Shown one piece after another: positions 1-6,276 of a DNA stretch of 12,195 nt (position 1 is the first letter of the stretch; each line of letters begins with the position of its first letter). The notes beneath the pieces were generated by a model. The model ran no database searches, was not told where the DNA came from, and worked only from the letters and a program-made list of their open reading frames with translations. The DNA lies in the NCBI GenBank assembly GCA_025352585.1, contig JANXTD010000821.1, positions 1 through 12,195 on the forward strand, in the 5' to 3' direction. The stretch is from Fimbriiglobus sp. (lineage in GTDB: Bacteria > Planctomycetota > Planctomycetia > Gemmatales > Gemmataceae). The position numbers and the translations under genes are program-made.

Positions 1-17
1 GCGTGAGGGCACCGGCC

Positions 18-114
18 GGCGAGCGGGGGACGAAAGTCCCCGAGGAGACGCCCCACACCGGGAAGTCTCCACGCGATGGGAGTCCCCTCGGGGGACTTTC
101 GTCCCCCGGTCGCC
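18..114. repeat. Paired inverted palindromes (REP/BIME-like element)
   Basis: Two arms, 18-45 and 86-114, are reverse complements of each other apart from one mismatch and one extra G. Each arm is also a palindrome. Bases 26-41 read GGGGAC-GAAA-GTCCCC, a six-pair stem closed by a GNRA tetraloop. Bases 91-106 read GGGGAC-TTTC-GTCCCC, which shows the GAAA loop on the opposite strand. A smaller inner inverted repeat (GGAGAC at 44-49 and GTCTCC at 65-70) lies between them. The element sits 38 bases beyond the stop codon of the minus-strand gene ending at 152, so it could stop transcription or protect that mRNA's 3' end. The inverted pairing resembles bacterial REP/BIME intergenic repeats. That it recurs in the genome is inference. 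There is no T tract, so a classical intrinsic terminator is less likely. Confidence 0.7.
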
Positions 115-151
115 GAGAAATGGCTCAAGGCACGGCAGGGAACGCGGCGCT

Positions 152-1606
152 TCACGGCGTCGGCAGCGTCGGGCCGACACTCAGCGGCACGTCGCGCAAG
201 GTGAACGGGATGTCGAGCGGCCGGGTCCGCGCGCCGGACAGCGTCACCGTGGCCGGGACGCCGCGGGTCTTCTCCGTCGGCAGCAGCCGCAGCGTCAGCC
301 GCTCGGTGTAGCGGCCGTCGCCGAGGGGCAGCGCCATCGTCACGCCGGCGCTCGCCTCGAACGGCTCGCCGGCGGCGTCGGTCACGACCAGCCCGGAGGC
401 GGCCGAAGTGATGGGGGTAAGCGGCTGGCCGTCGCGGCGGGGCAGGCCGAGGTTCGCGGCCGTGGCGGCGGGGAGCAGCAGCGGCGGGGCCGTGCCGTAC
501 TGGTACTGGCCCAGCAGACTCGTGACCGAGACGACGAGCATCGACCCGCCGTCGCCGGCCTGCGGCACCGTGTGGGCCGTCAAGCCGACGCCGCGGCCGT
601 TGGCGGCCCCCAGCGGCTTCTCGTCGAGGCCGCCGACGCGGCACAACTCCTCGTCGGCCCCGACGACGGTCGCGCGGAAGAAGCCCTCCAGTACCGCGAG
701 GCGTTGCGGCGCGTCCTCGGGCACCGCGAAGCGGACGAGCGCCTGCGACGCCGACGGGGCGAACGCCGGGGCCGGCAGCCCGCTCGGCACCAGGGCCACG
801 CCGTTGCCGTCGAGGACGATGGCCCCGCCGCCGCGCAACCCCCGGCCGCGGTACGCCACGGGGGCCGGCGGCGTGAACACCAGCGTCGGCAGTGTGCGCA
901 GCTCGCGGCCGCCGGCGTCGGTCGCCTTGGTGACCACGACCCCGTCGAACTGCCGCAGGCGCAACTTCGGCTCGGCGTAGGTTTGCAGCACCACCGACAG
1001 CGCCTCCGGCGGCAGGAGGACGCCGTCGGTCGGCATCGCCTCGACCGCCAGCGCGTGCGCGGTGAAGCGACCCGGCCGCTTGCCGGCGCTGCTCGGGGTG
1101 AGCGTCAGCGCGGGGCGGTCGGCGGCGCGGCGCACGTCGAGGTTCAGTTCTTGCGCGACCGTTTCGACGGCGGCCCACAGCGGCACGGGGGCGGCGGCGC
1201 GGCTGGCCACAAGGGTGCGGCCTAACTCCGCCGGGGCGACGACGAACTCGAGGCCCGACGCCTTCGACCAGGCCGACGCGACTTGCGCCAGCGTGAGAGG
1301 GCCCTCGGCGGGTGCCGCGAGCGTCACCAGCGTCGGGGCGAGCAGCCGGCGGGCCTCGGCGTCGCGGCTAACGCTCAGCACCAAGTCGGCGGCGCGGCGG
1401 GCCACCTCGGCGTCCTCGGAGCCGGTGGCCGCCCGCAGGGCTGGCAGCGCCGGCTCGCCGACGGCGGCCAGGTTCTTCGCGGCGGCCTCGCGCTCGGCGA
1501 AGTCGGGGTGGCCCAGCCGGGCGACCAGCGCGGCGACGCCCGGCGGCGCGGCCGACGCCAGCCCGGCGGCGGCCCACAAACTCACGGCGACGGCGAACCC
1601 CCCCAT
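152..1606 (-). CDS. Exported HEAT-repeat-like protein with possible STN-like domain
   Basis: A predicted 484-residue protein with no assigned biochemical role. Residues 1-20 form a short hydrophobic leader ending Ala-Ser-Ala-Ala, consistent with Sec export. Residues 23-80 look like a helical HEAT-type repeat (LGHPDFAEREAAAKNLAAVG and the helix after it), a pattern frequent in planctomycete secreted proteins. Residues about 102-170 have the alternating pattern of a secretin/TonB short N-terminal (STN) domain, starting GPLTLAQVASAWSKASGLEF; this is a weak similarity by eye. The remaining 300 residues look beta-rich without a recognised motif, and the last 60 resemble an immunoglobulin-like fold. 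The ATG at 1606 was chosen because GGGGAGGG lies 6-13 bases upstream and a leader peptide follows at once. The reading frame stays open to 2905, but that extension crosses another gene and the tRNA. It has its own candidate promoter at 1647-1675. Confidence 0.8.
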   Translation of the reverse strand: MGGFAVAVSLWAAAGLASAAPPGVAALVARLGHPDFAEREAAAKNLAAVGEPALPALRAATGSEDAEVARRAADLVLSVSRDAEARRLLAPTLVTLAAPAEGPLTLAQVASAWSKASGLEFVVAPAELGRTLVASRAAAPVPLWAAVETVAQELNLDVRRAADRPALTLTPSSAGKRPGRFTAHALAVEAMPTDGVLLPPEALSVVLQTYAEPKLRLRQFDGVVVTKATDAGGRELRTLPTLVFTPPAPVAYRGRGLRGGGAIVLDGNGVALVPSGLPAPAFAPSASQALVRFAVPEDAPQRLAVLEGFFRATVVGADEELCRVGGLDEKPLGAANGRGVGLTAHTVPQAGDGGSMLVVSVTSLLGQYQYGTAPPLLLPAATAANLGLPRRDGQPLTPITSAASGLVVTDAAGEPFEASAGVTMALPLGDGRYTERLTLRLLPTEKTRGVPATVTLSGARTRPLDIPFTLRDVPLSVGPTLPTP

Positions 1607-1646
1607 GTCGGCCCTCCCCAATAAAGCGGTGACGCGCGGCCCCTCC

Positions 1647-1675
1647 GTTGTACCACACCCGGTCGGCGCGTCCAA
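1647..1675 (-). promoter_or_regulatory. Candidate promoter of the HEAT-repeat gene
   Basis: On the minus strand TTGGAC (1675-1670) is separated by exactly 17 bases from TACAAC (1652-1647). This is a plausible housekeeping -35/-10 pair, 40 bases before the ATG at 1606. The -10 matches four of six consensus bases; the -35 keeps only TTG. Its presence suggests the HEAT gene can be transcribed independently of the kelch-like gene upstream. Confidence 0.45.
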
Positions 1676-1705
1676 GCGGCCGGGTGGCGAACGAACCGGG
1701 GCCGC
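1676..1705 (-). terminator. Possible hairpin after the kelch-like gene
   Basis: GCGGCC (1676-1681) and GGCCGC (1700-1705) can pair across an 18-base loop directly after the stop codon at 1708. There is no T tract and the stem is only six pairs, so this may be chance in GC-rich DNA. Confidence 0.2.
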
Positions 1706-1707
1706 GG

Positions 1708-2733
1708 CTACCGCTTCGCCGGCGCGGGCTTGTACAGCCAGACTTTGGTACCCTTCGACGGGCCGGTGAAGACCAGCACGACGCCGTACTCGGGCACCGG
1801 CGTGGCGACCACGTCGAAGCTGCTGCCCTTCAGCGCGAACGGCAACTCGGTGGGGACTTCGCGCCAGGCGTCGGCGGTCGGGTCGCAGGCGAAGAGTTGC
1901 CCGCCCTTGTGCAGCACCAGCAACTCGCCGCCGACCGGATCGACGGTCACGACCGCCGTGTTGACGCCGACCTCGACCGGCGCGGGCTTCAGCGCGGCGA
2001 TCTTGCCGGCCGCGTCGAGGCGGTAGACGTCCTTGCTGCCGTTGCCGCCGCCGAAGAGCACGGCCTTGTGAGCGGGGCTGGACTGCGCGAAGTTGTGGTA
2101 CGGCCCCATCGGCAGCCGCTCCGTCGTGAGGCGGCTCCAGGCGGCGGCCTTGTCGTCGTAGGCGTGGACGTGGCCGCCCAGCACGCGAATCAGGCCGCGG
2201 CGCTCGGGGAAGTACGCAATGGCGGTGCCGTGGCCGGTCGCCGCGCCGGCGATCTCGGGGAGCGTCGTCCACTCGTCGGCGGCGACGCCGTACCGATGCA
2301 CGAGCCGCGTGTCGCTCTGGTGGACGTAGAGCACGCCGTTGCCGGCGTCGAGGGCGTTGTTGAAGTAGGCGTGGCCGATCGGCCCCTTGCCGGTCGCCGG
2401 GTCGCCGCCCCACCACGGCGGCGTCGGCCGCAGGGTCCAGCGGTTGGCCCCGGCGGCGTAGGAGAGGAACTTCAAGGCCGAGTAGTGCCCCTGGCCGACG
2501 AAGAGGACTTGCCGCGACTTCGGCTCCCAGGTCGCCGCACTGGTGTACTGCAAGACGTGGTGGTGCTGGGCCTTGAGCAGTTCGGCCGTATAGCCCTCGG
2601 TCGGCAACTCCGCCCAGGTGCCGGGCGTCATGCCAGCCGCGACCTTGCCGAGGGCCGTGCCGGCCGGCTCCTCCGCGGCGGCGAAGCCGTGGGCGAGGGC
2701 CAAGGCGACGCACGCCAGCGGGAAACTTCTCAT
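1708..2733 (-). CDS. Exported kelch/galactose-oxidase-like beta-propeller protein
   Basis: A predicted 341-residue secreted protein. Residues 1-20 are a clear signal peptide (MRSFPLACVALALAHGFAAA, cleavage likely before Glu21-Glu22). The mature part shows repeated short beta-blade patterns typical of kelch or galactose-oxidase propellers. Examples are LFVGQGHYSALKFLSY and the tryptophan after it (about 77-99), VLYVHQSDTRLVHRYGVAADEW (134-155, split by a turn), IRVLGGHVHAYDDKAAAW (182-199) and VLFGGGNGSKDVYRLD (225-240). Blades of this kind usually bind ligands or proteins outside the membrane; no catalytic residues are assignable. The ATG at 2733 was chosen over one twelve codons upstream because the leader peptide begins there. 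A -10-like TACGAT lies at 2765-2760. The stop is 101 bases before the start of the HEAT gene on the same strand. The exact substrate is unknown. Confidence 0.82.
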   Translation of the reverse strand: MRSFPLACVALALAHGFAAAEEPAGTALGKVAAGMTPGTWAELPTEGYTAELLKAQHHHVLQYTSAATWEPKSRQVLFVGQGHYSALKFLSYAAGANRWTLRPTPPWWGGDPATGKGPIGHAYFNNALDAGNGVLYVHQSDTRLVHRYGVAADEWTTLPEIAGAATGHGTAIAYFPERRGLIRVLGGHVHAYDDKAAAWSRLTTERLPMGPYHNFAQSSPAHKAVLFGGGNGSKDVYRLDAAGKIAALKPAPVEVGVNTAVVTVDPVGGELLVLHKGGQLFACDPTADAWREVPTELPFALKGSSFDVVATPVPEYGVVLVFTGPSKGTKVWLYKPAPAKR

Positions 2734-2759
2734 GGGCGGGCCTCGTGGGAGAGGCGACC

Positions 2760-2765
2760 ATCGTA
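2760..2765 (-). promoter_or_regulatory. Candidate -10 box of the kelch-like gene
   Basis: TACGAT on the minus strand, 26 bases before the ATG at 2733. The same hexamer is used in the much clearer tRNA-Cys promoter upstream. No convincing -35 is visible, so the call is weak. Confidence 0.3.
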
Positions 2766-2824
2766 ACACGACGGGATCGAACGGTGCCGGGAAATCCGCC
2801 GCCCGCCGGGACCGACGAAACGCA

Positions 2825-2854
2825 GCGAGCCGCCAGGTCTCCCTGACGGCTCGC
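2825..2854 (-). terminator. Hairpin terminator of tRNA-Cys
   Basis: On the minus strand a 13-pair stem (one G-U wobble) with a GAGA tetraloop spans 2854-2825, beginning 11 bases after the tRNA's last base. It is followed by TGCGTTTCG, a weak T-rich tail. Position, stem length and GNRA loop fit an intrinsic terminator or 3' processing structure for the tRNA transcript. Confidence 0.65.
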
Positions 2855-2864
2855 GTTCACTCGA

Positions 2865-2935
2865 AGGCCCGACCCGGAATCGAACCGGGGGTGACGGTTT
2901 TGCAAACCGTTGCCTTACCGCTTGGCTATCGGGCC
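2865..2935 (-). tRNA. tRNA-Cys (anticodon GCA)
   Basis: A complete 71-base cloverleaf on the minus strand. The acceptor stem is GGCCCGA paired with TCGGGCC. The anticodon stem ACGGT/ACCGT carries loop TTGCAAA, giving anticodon GCA. The T arm is CCCGG-TTCGAAT-CCGGG. The discriminator base is U73 (complement of 2865), the identity base expected for tRNA-Cys. CCA is not encoded, so it must be added by nucleotidyltransferase. The gene stands alone between two protein genes, with its own promoter (2955-2982) and hairpin terminator (2825-2854). Confidence 0.97.
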
Positions 2936-2954
2936 ACGTCTCACGACTGCCTGC

Positions 2955-2982
2955 ATCGTAGCAGACCCCCCGGTCGTGTCAA
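2955..2982 (-). promoter_or_regulatory. Promoter of tRNA-Cys
   Basis: A perfect -35 hexamer TTGACA (2982-2977) is followed after 16 bases by TACGAT (2960-2955). There are 19 bases from the -10 to the mature tRNA 5' end. Initiation near 2948 would give a leader of about 12 bases for RNase P to remove. This is the clearest housekeeping promoter in the window. Confidence 0.75.
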
Positions 2983-3049
2983 CCGGGGCGACTGGCACAG
3001 GTGGTATCGGCCCGGCGACGCCCGCGACTTGGGCGAAACCGCGCCGACT

Positions 3050-4663
3050 TCACGGCACCGTCACCCGGTCGCCCTTTTGCAGCTTGGCGTTGGGGTCGAT
3101 CGACGGGTTCAGGTCGCTGATGCGGCGGTACTTCGCGCGGTCGTTGAGCAGCGTGCCCGCCAGGTCGCGGAAGGTCGTGCCGTCCTGGGTCACGGTGTAA
3201 GTGCGGCCGGCGGCGAGCCGCGCGTTGCCGAGCGCCGCCGGGGGGGCCCACGTCTCGCCGCCGGCGGGGGCGATGGGGTTCATCGCCAGCGGGCGGCCGG
3301 CGGTGGCGAGCTTGCGCAAGGCGTGCGTCGGCGGAATCTGCAACTCGTCGCGGCCGGGGTCGTGGTTCTTGTTGTAGGCGCGCAGGGCGTCGGCGTACTT
3401 GGCGTCGCCGTAGTGCTGCTTGCTGACCGCCTCGTACGTCTGGCCGGCCTGAGGCGGGTGTAAATCGACATCGTAGTCGGTGCGCGCCTCGCCAACCGCT
3501 GGGGCCAGTGGCGTCGGCGGGATCCGCCTCGGCTCCGGCGGCGGCTCGACGGGGACGAACGCCGAGGGCAGCGGCGGGGCCGGAGCCGGGGCGATCGGCG
3601 CGGGGGCGGGGGCATTCGGCGTCACGTCCACGAACGCTGGCTTCGGCGGCAGCGTCGGCTTGACCGGCTCCGGCGTCGCGGGTTGCGGCGTCTCGAACGG
3701 CCTGGCCCCCTCGATCGCCTTCAAGGCCGGCTCGGGCAGTTTCGCGGGCAGGGCCGGCAGCGGAGCCGCTTTCGGCACTTCAAACGGCAACACGACCGGC
3801 TTGACCGGCTCCGGCGCGGCGGGGATCGGCGCGGGCGGCGGGGTCGGCACCGGCGTCGGCAGTGTGACCGGGGCCGCCGGCGTCGGTAACATCGGGAGCG
3901 GCGTCGCCGGCACTGCGGGCACGTCGGGGAGCGTCGGGACTACCGGCCCGGGGGGCGATTGGCCCCCAGCCAGGGTGATGTTCGCGTCGGGCAACGGGAA
4001 CGCCGCCGGCTTGATCTTCACCAATCCGGGCGGAGCCTCCAGCGGACGCGAAAAAGGGGTCGAGTCCGGCCACTCGCCGAACCGCTCGGCCCCGGCGTCG
4101 GAGGCGAACAGCGGCTTGCCCTTCGGCGAACTCGCCTCGTCGGCGTCTGCCGCGACGGGCTTCGCGTCCGAGTGTTCGTCGAGCGCCGCCGCCTTCTCGG
4201 TCGCCTTGGCCACGACGCTCGGGCCGGTCGGCGGCGTCGTCGGCAGGCCGTGGCCGACGAGCAGTTGCAAGACGAACGCGCCGGCCACGAGACTGCCGGC
4301 CGCGGCCACGACCGTCGCCTTCGACTTCGTCGGCCGCAGTAGCGTCGCGATCGCCTCGCCGACCCAGCGGCCCTGCGGCGCGGGCGTCGCGGCCGGCGGC
4401 GTCGGCTCCACCGACTTCGGCGTCGGGATGGTGGCGCGGGGGGCGGGACGCGGCGGCGCGTCGATCGTCACCGACGGCGACGGCCGGGGCAAATCGACCA
4501 CGACGCGCGGGGCCGGCAGCGGTGGTGCGGGGATCGGCACCGAGGGCGTCGGGGCCGAGCCGCGCGGCATCTCGGGCAGGTCCGGTAGGTCGGGCAGGGG
4601 GTTGAAGCGCGGCACCGGCGGGCGGTCGAGCGGCACGCGGTCGGGGCTGGTCGGGTCGCTCAT
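3050..4663 (-). CDS. Proline-rich single-pass membrane protein with two LysM-like domains
   Basis: A predicted 537-residue protein. Residues 1-110 are proline-rich and, with the basic stretch RPTKSK at 110-115, probably cytoplasmic. Residues 117-137 (TVVAAAGSLVAGAFVLQLLVG) form one transmembrane helix. Residues 140-390 are a long Pro/Ala-rich linker suited to span the cell wall. Residues 398-445 (GQTYEAVSKQHYGDAKYADA and the following AYNKNH) and 486-537 (GRTYTVTQDGTTFRDLAGTL to KGDRVTVP) look like LysM domains, which bind peptidoglycan or related glycans. The gene begins 17 bases after the rsmH stop with a GGAG 10-13 bases before its ATG, so the two are probably one operon. In many bacteria the slot after rsmH holds ftsL, a small bitopic division protein. 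This protein shares topology but not size with FtsL, so a division or wall-anchoring role is inference only. Confidence 0.85.
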   Translation of the reverse strand: MSDPTSPDRVPLDRPPVPRFNPLPDLPDLPEMPRGSAPTPSVPIPAPPLPAPRVVVDLPRPSPSVTIDAPPRPAPRATIPTPKSVEPTPPAATPAPQGRWVGEAIATLLRPTKSKATVVAAAGSLVAGAFVLQLLVGHGLPTTPPTGPSVVAKATEKAAALDEHSDAKPVAADADEASSPKGKPLFASDAGAERFGEWPDSTPFSRPLEAPPGLVKIKPAAFPLPDANITLAGGQSPPGPVVPTLPDVPAVPATPLPMLPTPAAPVTLPTPVPTPPPAPIPAAPEPVKPVVLPFEVPKAAPLPALPAKLPEPALKAIEGARPFETPQPATPEPVKPTLPPKPAFVDVTPNAPAPAPIAPAPAPPLPSAFVPVEPPPEPRRIPPTPLAPAVGEARTDYDVDLHPPQAGQTYEAVSKQHYGDAKYADALRAYNKNHDPGRDELQIPPTHALRKLATAGRPLAMNPIAPAGGETWAPPAALGNARLAAGRTYTVTQDGTTFRDLAGTLLNDRAKYRRISDLNPSIDPNAKLQKGDRVTVP

Positions 4664-4680
4664 CCTTGAACTCCGAGGTC

Positions 4681-5553
4681 TTACAGGCGGCGGGCCGCGC
4701 GGAGCTTGGCACTGCGGGCGCGCGGGTTGCGCGCCTGCTCCTCCGGCCCCGCCTCGACCGGCTTCTTACTCAAAGGATGCCACACCTCGGGCACTTTGAA
4801 CAAGGCCGACTTGACCCGACGGTCCTCCAAGGAGTGGAAACTGATCACCGCCACCCGCCCACCTTGCCGCACCAGCCCCGGCAACGCCGCCAGCAGCCTA
4901 TCCAAAGCGCCCAACTCGTCGTTGGCCGCGATGCGCAACGCCTGAAAGACGCGCGTCGCCGGGTCGATCGAGCCGCTGCGGGGGACTGTGCGGCGCACCA
5001 ACTCCGCCAGGTCGGCCGTGGTCGTGAACGGCTTCGTGGCCCGGCGTTCGACGATGCGCTTGGCGACCCAGCGGCTCTTGCGCTCCTCGCCGTACTCGAA
5101 GATCAGGTCGGCCAACGCCCCCTCGCTCAGGGTGTTGACGAGGTCGGCGGCGGTCGCCCCGGCGTCGGGGTTGAGCCGCATGTCGAGCGGGCCGTCGGCC
5201 TGGAAGCTGAAGCCGCGGGCCGGGTCACTCACCTGGTCGGAGCAGAAGCCGAGGTCGGCGAGCAGGCCGTCGATGCGCGTCACGCCGGCGTTGGCCAGCA
5301 GTTCGGGCAGGCTCTCGAAGTTGGCGTGCAGTAGCGTCACCGGCAGCCCGGCTAGCCGCGGCCCGGCGAGCGCCAACATCGCCGCGTCCTGGTCGAGGGC
5401 AATCACCCGGCCGGTCGGCCCGACGGCCTGGGCAATCGCGAGTGCGTGCCCGCCGAGGCCGGCCGTGCAATCGACGAAGACCTCGCCGGATTGTGGGGCG
5501 AGCAGGGCCAGGGTTTCGGCGGGCAGGACCGAGACGTGCGTGACTTTGGTCAT
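4681..5553 (-). CDS. rsmH: 16S rRNA (cytosine1402-N4)-methyltransferase RsmH
   Basis: This enzyme uses S-adenosylmethionine to methylate N4 of C1402 in the decoding centre of 16S rRNA, in the cytoplasm; it is also called MraW. The 290 residues carry the family signatures in order: HVSVLPAE (6-13), the SAM-binding DCTAGLGGHA (28-37), ALDQDAAML (52-60), DGLLADLGF (95-103), RGFSF with DGPLDMRLNPD (113-130), FEYGEERKSRWVAKRI (152-167), PATRVFQALRI (198-208), RVAVISFHSLEDRRVK (233-248) and the C-terminal NPRARSAKLR (276-285). Length is slightly shorter than the usual 300-315. The motif usually written DLGVSSxQLD reads DLGFCSDQVSD here, a conservative family variant. The ATG at 5553 starts right at the conserved N-terminus. 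mraZ, often upstream, is absent. A LysM protein gene follows in the same direction. Confidence 0.96.
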   Translation of the reverse strand: MTKVTHVSVLPAETLALLAPQSGEVFVDCTAGLGGHALAIAQAVGPTGRVIALDQDAAMLALAGPRLAGLPVTLLHANFESLPELLANAGVTRIDGLLADLGFCSDQVSDPARGFSFQADGPLDMRLNPDAGATAADLVNTLSEGALADLIFEYGEERKSRWVAKRIVERRATKPFTTTADLAELVRRTVPRSGSIDPATRVFQALRIAANDELGALDRLLAALPGLVRQGGRVAVISFHSLEDRRVKSALFKVPEVWHPLSKKPVEAGPEEQARNPRARSAKLRAARRL

Positions 5554-5559
5554 GCCGAC

Positions 5560-5565
5560 AGTGTA
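5560..5565 (-). promoter_or_regulatory. -10-like box just upstream of rsmH
   Basis: TACACT on the minus strand ends six bases before the rsmH ATG. If used, transcription would begin at or next to the A of ATG and give a leaderless mRNA, in keeping with the lack of a ribosome binding site there. No good -35 is visible. Confidence 0.35.
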
Positions 5566-5612
5566 CCGGGCGGCGTCCGGCGGGCGACGCCTTGGGGGAA
5601 GTGAGATTGGCC

Positions 5613-5682
5613 TTGCGGCGACTCGGGGCGGCGGGCTAACTTGCCGCCGAGGCCTAGCCGCCCGACTGAGTAACCCGCCGCC
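5613..5682 (+). promoter_or_regulatory. Divergent intergenic region with inverted repeat and weak promoter
   Basis: The 176-base gap between rsmH and the coiled-coil gene contains a 12-base inverted repeat with one mismatch: GGCGGCGGGCTA at 5627-5638 against TAACCCGCCGCC at 5671-5682. A weak plus-strand promoter pair, TTGCGG (5613-5618) and TAACTT (5637-5642) with an 18-base spacer, overlaps the left arm. This could be an operator, but the GC-rich composition makes chance repeats common. Confidence 0.25.
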
Positions 5683-5729
5683 TCTGGGGCGACGGGGTCG
5701 GCGCTTGCTCGCCCGCAGGAACCGTCACC

Positions 5730-6203
5730 ATGCCCGAGCCGACCGCCCCCGCCAACCCCGCCCCGACGTACGCCCCGGCCACCCCCGCCCCTGGCCCGTC
5801 CACCCCGATCGCGACGCCGGTGCCGCCCGCCGGGCTGAACTGCCGGCGCATCGACGTGGCCAAGCTGGTGGCCGAGATCAACAACGACTTGACCCGGCTG
5901 AACAACGACCTGGTGGCCGCGCAGGCGGACTCGGGGTCGGCCCACGAGGCCTACTGCGCCCTCGTGGAGGCCAGCGACCGGGCCTACAACGACCTGCTGG
6001 CCCGGCACGAGCGGGAGCGGGCCGTCGCCTTCGCCGCGAGCGCCAAGTCGGCCGCGGAGGCCCGGACCCGCTGGCAGGCGGCGGAGGCCCGGCGGAAAGC
6101 CGCGGAGGACCAGATCGGCAGCGAGATCAAGTACGTGGTCGGTCTGGTGGGCGGCGACCCCTCGGTTACCATCCCCACGCTGCGCGAGGCCCTGGGGGGG
6201 TGA
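5730..6203 (+). CDS. Small coiled-coil protein of unknown function
   Basis: I do not recognise this 157-residue protein. Residues 1-35 are a Pro/Ala/Thr-rich disordered head without a signal peptide. Residues 42-135 are almost all predicted helix, rich in Ala, Arg and Glu with heptad-like spacing (VAKLVAEINNDLTRLNNDLV, then ERERAVAFAASAKSAAEART), typical of a coiled coil. A short tail follows (VVGLVGGDPSVTIPTLREAL). AGGA lies 8-11 bases before the ATG at 5730. Codon use is strongly GC-ending in this frame, supporting a real gene over the minus-strand frame that covers it. It is followed by a hairpin with a TTT tail at 6217-6237. A structural or partner-binding role is a guess; the only sequence evidence is the helix pattern. 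Confidence 0.7.
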   Translation: MPEPTAPANPAPTYAPATPAPGPSTPIATPVPPAGLNCRRIDVAKLVAEINNDLTRLNNDLVAAQADSGSAHEAYCALVEASDRAYNDLLARHERERAVAFAASAKSAAEARTRWQAAEARRKAAEDQIGSEIKYVVGLVGGDPSVTIPTLREALGG

Positions 6204-6216
6204 GCGCCCTGGGCAC

Positions 6217-6237
6217 CCCCGCCGCCGCGCGGGGTTT
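6217..6237 (+). terminator. Possible terminator after the coiled-coil gene
   Basis: CCCCGC (6217-6222) pairs with GCGGGG (6229-6234) across a six-base loop and is followed by TTT. It lies 14 bases after the stop at 6203 and before the candidate pdxA promoter, as expected if pdxA starts a separate transcript. The stem and T tract are short. Confidence 0.35.
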
Positions 6238-6264
6238 CCCATTCCCCATCGGCGGACGGCGCGG

Positions 6265-6270
6265 TAAAAC
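6265..6270 (+). promoter_or_regulatory. -10-like box just upstream of pdxA
   Basis: TAAAAC ends six bases before the pdxA ATG at 6277, the same spacing as at rsmH. No ribosome binding site is visible between box and start. It would produce a leaderless mRNA if active. No clear -35. Confidence 0.3.
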
Positions 6271-6276
6271 GCCCGG

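Noticed and set aside
1648..2766. 372-residue plus-strand frame opposite the kelch-like gene
   Set aside because: The minus strand has a signal peptide and propeller repeats; the plus frame has neither.
1607..2905. Upstream continuation of the HEAT gene reading frame (a 917-residue frame from 152 to 2905)
   Set aside because: It overlaps the kelch-like gene and part of tRNA-Cys in a different frame, is arginine-rich low-complexity sequence, and a better start with a leader peptide and ribosome site exists at 1606.
3019..3035. Small hairpin CGCCC/GGGCG after the LysM gene as a terminator
   Set aside because: The five-pair stem has no T tract and is within the range expected by chance at this GC content.
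3480..4799. 439-residue Gly/Ser-rich frame on the plus strand
   Set aside because: It is the antisense of the proline-rich LysM gene and rsmH end; its glycine-rich composition is simply the complement of proline codons.
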